Source of the DNA: Cohnella fermenti
Lineage (GTDB): Bacteria > Bacillota > Bacilli > Paenibacillales > Paenibacillaceae
Reading direction: 5' to 3'
Assembly (NCBI RefSeq): GCF_004801405.1
Contig: NZ_SSOB01000007.1
Coordinates: 124,001-188,000 of the forward strand
DNA length: 64,000 nt
A program made the position numbers and the translations under genes. This document shows, one piece after another, positions 60,974 through 64,000 of this stretch. Under the pieces are notes generated by a model that ran no database searches, was not told the origin of the DNA, and worked only from the letters and a program-made list of their open reading frames with translations. Each line of letters opens with the position of its first letter. Position 1 is the first letter of the stretch.

Positions 60974-61768
60974 ATGCAGACAACGAGGAGCAGGCTGGCG
61001 TTCAAGACGGTTCATCTCCTGATCGGGATGCTCGTGCCGCTGGCGGTATTGATCATCTGGCAGCTCGCGTCCGCGAACGGATGGGTGAACGCGGTGCTCA
61101 TTCCGCCGCCGAAGGACATCGCCCTTGAGTTCGGCCGCATGCTCTCCTCGGGCGAGCTTCTGTCGAACCTCCGCATCTCAGCGGGGCGGGCGCTGCTCGG
61201 CTTCCTGATCGGCGGCGGGCTGGGGCTTGCCGCGGGGCTGTGGGTCGGCTTCTCGATCAAGGCCGAGCGGCTGCTGGACCCGTCGTTCCAACTGCTGCGG
61301 ACGCTGCCGCATCTGGCCGTCGCGCCGCTGTTCATTCTGTGGTTCGGCTTCGGAGAGACGTCGAAAATCGTGCTTATCGCCAAAGGAGCGTTTTTCCCCT
61401 TGTATGTGAATGCCTTCCTCGGCGTCCGTTCGGTGGATCGCAACCTGTTCGACGTGGCGCGCGTGCTGCAATTCACGAGGTGGCAGACGATCTCGAGGCT
61501 GATTCTGCCCGCCGCCCTGCCTTCGCTCTTCCTCGGCATTCGCCTGTCGATCGCGGTGAGTTGGCTCGGCTTGGTCGTGGCGGAGATGATGGGCTCGAGC
61601 TCCGGCATCGGCTACATCATCAACGACGCGCGTTCGTTCTCGCTGACATCCGTCATCTTCGTCGGCATTATCGTCTTCGCGGCGGTCGGCAAGCTTACCG
61701 ATTCGCTTGTGCGGCTGACGGAGAAGCGGCTGCTGCGCTGGCGCGATTCTATCGGAGGGGAGGGGTGA
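60974..61768 (+). CDS. Sulfonate/taurine-type ABC permease 1 (SsuC-like)
   Basis: 264 aa, six TM helices. It has the BPD permease loop (FDVARVLQFTRWQTISRLILPAALP) with core RWQTISRLILPAALP, and the SsuC-type signature LRTLPHLAVAPLFILWFGFGE (core LAVAPLFILWFGFGE). ATG 60974 follows GAGGTG by about 7 nt; GTG 60965 overlaps that site. A second, clearly related permease lies 6 nt downstream. Confidence 0.92.
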   Translation: MQTTRSRLAFKTVHLLIGMLVPLAVLIIWQLASANGWVNAVLIPPPKDIALEFGRMLSSGELLSNLRISAGRALLGFLIGGGLGLAAGLWVGFSIKAERLLDPSFQLLRTLPHLAVAPLFILWFGFGETSKIVLIAKGAFFPLYVNAFLGVRSVDRNLFDVARVLQFTRWQTISRLILPAALPSLFLGIRLSIAVSWLGLVVAEMMGSSSGIGYIINDARSFSLTSVIFVGIIVFAAVGKLTDSLVRLTEKRLLRWRDSIGGEG

Positions 61769-61774
61769 CGCGGC

Positions 61775-62653
61775 ATGAGTGCGAACGACATCGCATGGGA
61801 AGGCGCGGCCGATGCCGGGAAGGCGGCAACGGGCAAGCCGGAGACAGGCAAGCCGTCGCCGGGCATTGCGGCGGCGGGGAAGCAAGGAAGGGCAAGGCTG
61901 CCGAAGTGGCTGTACGGCTGGGTGCTGCCGCTCGCGGTGCTCGCTCTGTGGGAGGCGGCTTCGGCGCTCGGGCTCGTGTCCGACTCCGCGCTTCCGGCGC
62001 CTTCGCGAATTGCGCGGGCATTCTGGCAATTGTGCGCGAGCGGCGACATGGCGGAGCACCTGAAGATGAGCGCACTGCGGGCGGGAGGAGGCTTCCTGCT
62101 CGGCGGCGCGACGGGCCTGTTGCTCGGCGTCTTCACCGGACTCGGCCGCTGGGCGGAGCGAACGCTCGACCCGTCGATCCAGATGCTGCGGACCGTGCCG
62201 CTTCTGGCCGTCATTCCGCTGTTTATTCTCTGGTTCGGAGTGGGGGAGTTCTCGAAGGTGCTTCTGATCGCTCTCGGCTCTTTTTTCCCCGTGTACTTCC
62301 ATACGCACCTGGGGGTGAACAGCGCCGACAAGAAGCTGTACGAGGTCACTCGCATTCTGCAATATTCGAAGCTGAAGCTTATGACGAAGCTGATTCTGCC
62401 CGCGGCGCTGCCGAACATTCTGCTCGGTGTCCGCCTGTCGGTCGGGGCATCGTGGCTGCTGCTGGCGGTGGCCGAGATGATGGGCGCAAGCGCCGGAGTC
62501 GGCTACATGATTCAGGATGCGCGGGTTTACGCACAGACGGATATCGTCTTCGTCGGGATTCTCCTGTTCGCCCTGGTCGGCAAGCTGTCGGATTCGGCCG
62601 TCCGGCTGGCGGAGAGGAGATGCCTCAGGTGGAGCAACACCTACAAGGGGTAA
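61775..62653 (+). CDS. Sulfonate/taurine-type ABC permease 2 (SsuC-like paralogue)
   Basis: 292 aa. Same family as permease 1 (LRTVPLLAVIPLFILWFGVGE in core; VTRILQYSKLKLMTKLILPAALP in the coupling loop) but diverged, with an extra hydrophilic N-terminus of about 45 residues rich in Ala, Gly and Lys (GKPETGKPSPGIAAAGK). With one ATPase and one binding protein, the two permeases probably form a heterodimeric channel; alternatively they serve two importers sharing the ATPase. Confidence 0.9.
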   Translation: MSANDIAWEGAADAGKAATGKPETGKPSPGIAAAGKQGRARLPKWLYGWVLPLAVLALWEAASALGLVSDSALPAPSRIARAFWQLCASGDMAEHLKMSALRAGGGFLLGGATGLLLGVFTGLGRWAERTLDPSIQMLRTVPLLAVIPLFILWFGVGEFSKVLLIALGSFFPVYFHTHLGVNSADKKLYEVTRILQYSKLKLMTKLILPAALPNILLGVRLSVGASWLLLAVAEMMGASAGVGYMIQDARVYAQTDIVFVGILLFALVGKLSDSAVRLAERRCLRWSNTYKG

Positions 62654-62690
62654 CGAGCGTTTATTATTGGAGGAAAAGAAGGGATCGAGC

Positions 62691-64000
62691 ATGAGCCGAC
62701 AACGGCAGGGACAGCTTCATCTTGGCGCATTCATCTACTTCACCGGGCATCACCACGCCGGCTGGCGCCACCCGGAATCGGGCATCGAGCGGATGTTCGA
62801 CATCGAATGGTACAAGCGAATTGCCCGCACGGCGGAACGGGGCAAGTTCGATATGATTTTCTTCGCGGATCTGCTGCACCTCATCTTCCCGGCCCGCGCG
62901 GCGGCCGGGATGCTCGATCCGGTCGCGCTGCTGTCGGCGCTGGCCATGGCGACGGAGAAGATCGGGCTGACGGCGACGCTGTCGACGACCTACAACGAGC
63001 CGTATAACGCGGCGCGCCGCTTCGCCACGCTCGACCATATCAGCGGCGGCAGGGCCGGCTGGAACATCGTCACGTCGCAGGTGGACACGGAGGCGCACAA
63101 CTTCGGCCGCGCCAAGCATCCGGAGCACGCGACCCGCTACGAGATGGCGAAGGAGTTCGTGGACGTCGTGACGCAACTATGGGACAGCTGGCCGCAGGAG
63201 TCGCTTGTGATGGACCGGGCATCCGGCACGTTCGCGGACGAGTCGCAGTTCCGCCGAGCCGAGTACAGCGGGCATTGGTACTCCACGAGCGGCTTGCTGA
63301 ACGTGCCGCGCCCGCCGCAGGGCTACCCGGTCCTGATCCAGGCCGGATCGTCGGGACCGGGACAGCACTTCGCGGCAAGTGTCGGCGAGGTCATCTTCAC
63401 GGCGCAGACGTCGCTCGCCTCCGCCCAGGCGTTCTACCAGGAGGTCAACGAGAAGCTGCTCGCGGCCGACCGGGAGCGGGGCAGCCTGCTGATTATGCCG
63501 GGCCTGTCGCCGATCCTCGGCTCGACGGAGGAGGAGGCCCGCCGCAAGGAGCGCGAGCTGCTCGACTTGATCGACCCGCAGGAGGCGGTCATGATGGTGT
63601 CCGCCATGCTGCAGACGGACCTGGGCGGCTTCCCCGCCGACGGCCCGCTGCCGGACATCCCCGATCCGGTCGAGGCGAGCAACGGGATGAAAAGCCGTGT
63701 GCAGCTCATCATGGACCTCGCCCGCAAGGACAATCTGTCCATCATCGAGCTTGGCCGGCGTCTGCTCGGCGCGCGCGGGCACATGCAGTTCGTCGGAACG
63801 CCGGAGCAGCTCGCCGACCTGATGGAGCAATGGTACAACGGCTACGGCTGCGACGGCTTCAACATCATGCCTCCGGTGCTGCCGGGCGATCTGGACAGCT
63901 TCGTCGACCATGTCGTTCCGGTGCTCCAGCGGCGCGGACTGTACCGCGAGGAATACGAAGGATCGACGCTCCGCGAACACCTTGGGCTCGCCAAGCCCTC
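62691..64000 (+). CDS. NtaA/DszA-type FMN-dependent monooxygenase, copy 3 (cut by the window end)
   Basis: The first 436 codons; no stop before the window ends, though the alignment to copies 1 and 2 suggests that only a few residues are missing. It has QLHLGAFIYFTGHHHAGWRHP, AERGKFDMIFFADLLHL, ARRFATLDHISGGRAGWNIV, PVLIQAGSSGPGQHFAA and EQWYNGYGCDGFNIMPP (cores of the DszA/SnaA/NtaA family). It is closer to the DszA/SnaA branch than the other two copies. ATG 62691 has GGAGG and AAGAAGGG upstream, 37 nt after permease 2, so it belongs to the sulfonate-type operon. Desulfonation or thioether oxidation of the imported compound is inferred. Confidence 0.9.
   Translation, partial: MSRQRQGQLHLGAFIYFTGHHHAGWRHPESGIERMFDIEWYKRIARTAERGKFDMIFFADLLHLIFPARAAAGMLDPVALLSALAMATEKIGLTATLSTTYNEPYNAARRFATLDHISGGRAGWNIVTSQVDTEAHNFGRAKHPEHATRYEMAKEFVDVVTQLWDSWPQESLVMDRASGTFADESQFRRAEYSGHWYSTSGLLNVPRPPQGYPVLIQAGSSGPGQHFAASVGEVIFTAQTSLASAQAFYQEVNEKLLAADRERGSLLIMPGLSPILGSTEEEARRKERELLDLIDPQEAVMMVSAMLQTDLGGFPADGPLPDIPDPVEASNGMKSRVQLIMDLARKDNLSIIELGRRLLGARGHMQFVGTPEQLADLMEQWYNGYGCDGFNIMPPVLPGDLDSFVDHVVPVLQRRGLYREEYEGSTLREHLGLAKP

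Overview
The window reads as chromosomal DNA of a high-GC, spore-forming Bacillota, most like the Paenibacillaceae (Paenibacillus/Cohnella type). Reasons: strong GGAGG ribosome sites and many GTG/TTG starts, secreted multimodular glycanases, an SleB-like wall hydrolase, a Gram-positive type IV pilus locus, lipoprotein binding proteins instead of periplasmic ones, and Bacillus-style FecCD and Ssu transport systems. No tRNA, rRNA, transposase, phage gene or cas gene was seen.

Layout. (1) 0-4.8 kb: the tail of an upstream gene, then a secreted GH57 amylase-type enzyme with FN3, CBM25 and CBM20-like modules. (2) 4.9-13.9 kb: a type IV pilus locus (pilB, pilC, major pilin, prepilin peptidase, pilM, pilN, pilO, a pilX-like protein) facing two minor pilins on the other strand. 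The major-pilin gene and the minor-pilin operon carry the same 14-bp palindromic operator candidate. (3) 14.5-16.0 kb: a glycosyltransferase and an SLH remnant. (4) 16.0-20.1 kb, minus strand: siderophore uptake. An AraC regulator is joined in frame to the binding lipoprotein, followed by two FecCD permeases. Two Fur-controlled promoters of identical geometry are present, one of them inside the fused reading frame. (5) 20.1-23.6 kb: SleB-like hydrolase, a coiled-coil protein and a membrane NodB deacetylase. (6) 24.1-31.8 kb: two hybrid histidine kinases around a CheR methyltransferase, then a UDG-fold protein. (7) 32.4-36.3 kb: MoxR / DUF58 / DUF4129-type operon plus an AHSA1 protein. (8) 37.0-50.1 kb: a sulfur/thioether scavenging locus (LysR, two NtaA-type flavin monooxygenases, AhpD-like protein, M20 amidohydrolase, complete peptide-type ABC transporter, acyl-CoA-dehydrogenase-like flavoprotein). 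(9) 51.2-53.9 kb: MerR plus AHSA1 pair and a diguanylate cyclase. (10) 54.0-58.0 kb, minus strand: a secreted GH87 alpha-1,3-glucanase. (11) 58.3-64.0 kb: TetR, a sulfonate/taurine-type ABC transporter with two permeases behind a structured leader, and a third NtaA-type monooxygenase cut by the window end.

The most unusual content is between genes. Five intergenic regions carry arrays of a short dyad, ATGYG-AAAAAY-CRCAT or a longer-armed relative. Successive copies are 51-52 bp apart whether or not the intervening DNA is conserved. All arrays have the A-tract on the + strand, arms change in a compensating way, and 52 bp is close to five helical turns. I do not recognise this as a described element.

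Many starts given here were chosen by ribosome-site spacing. Two genes (GH57 and cheR) appear to use CTG and ATT.
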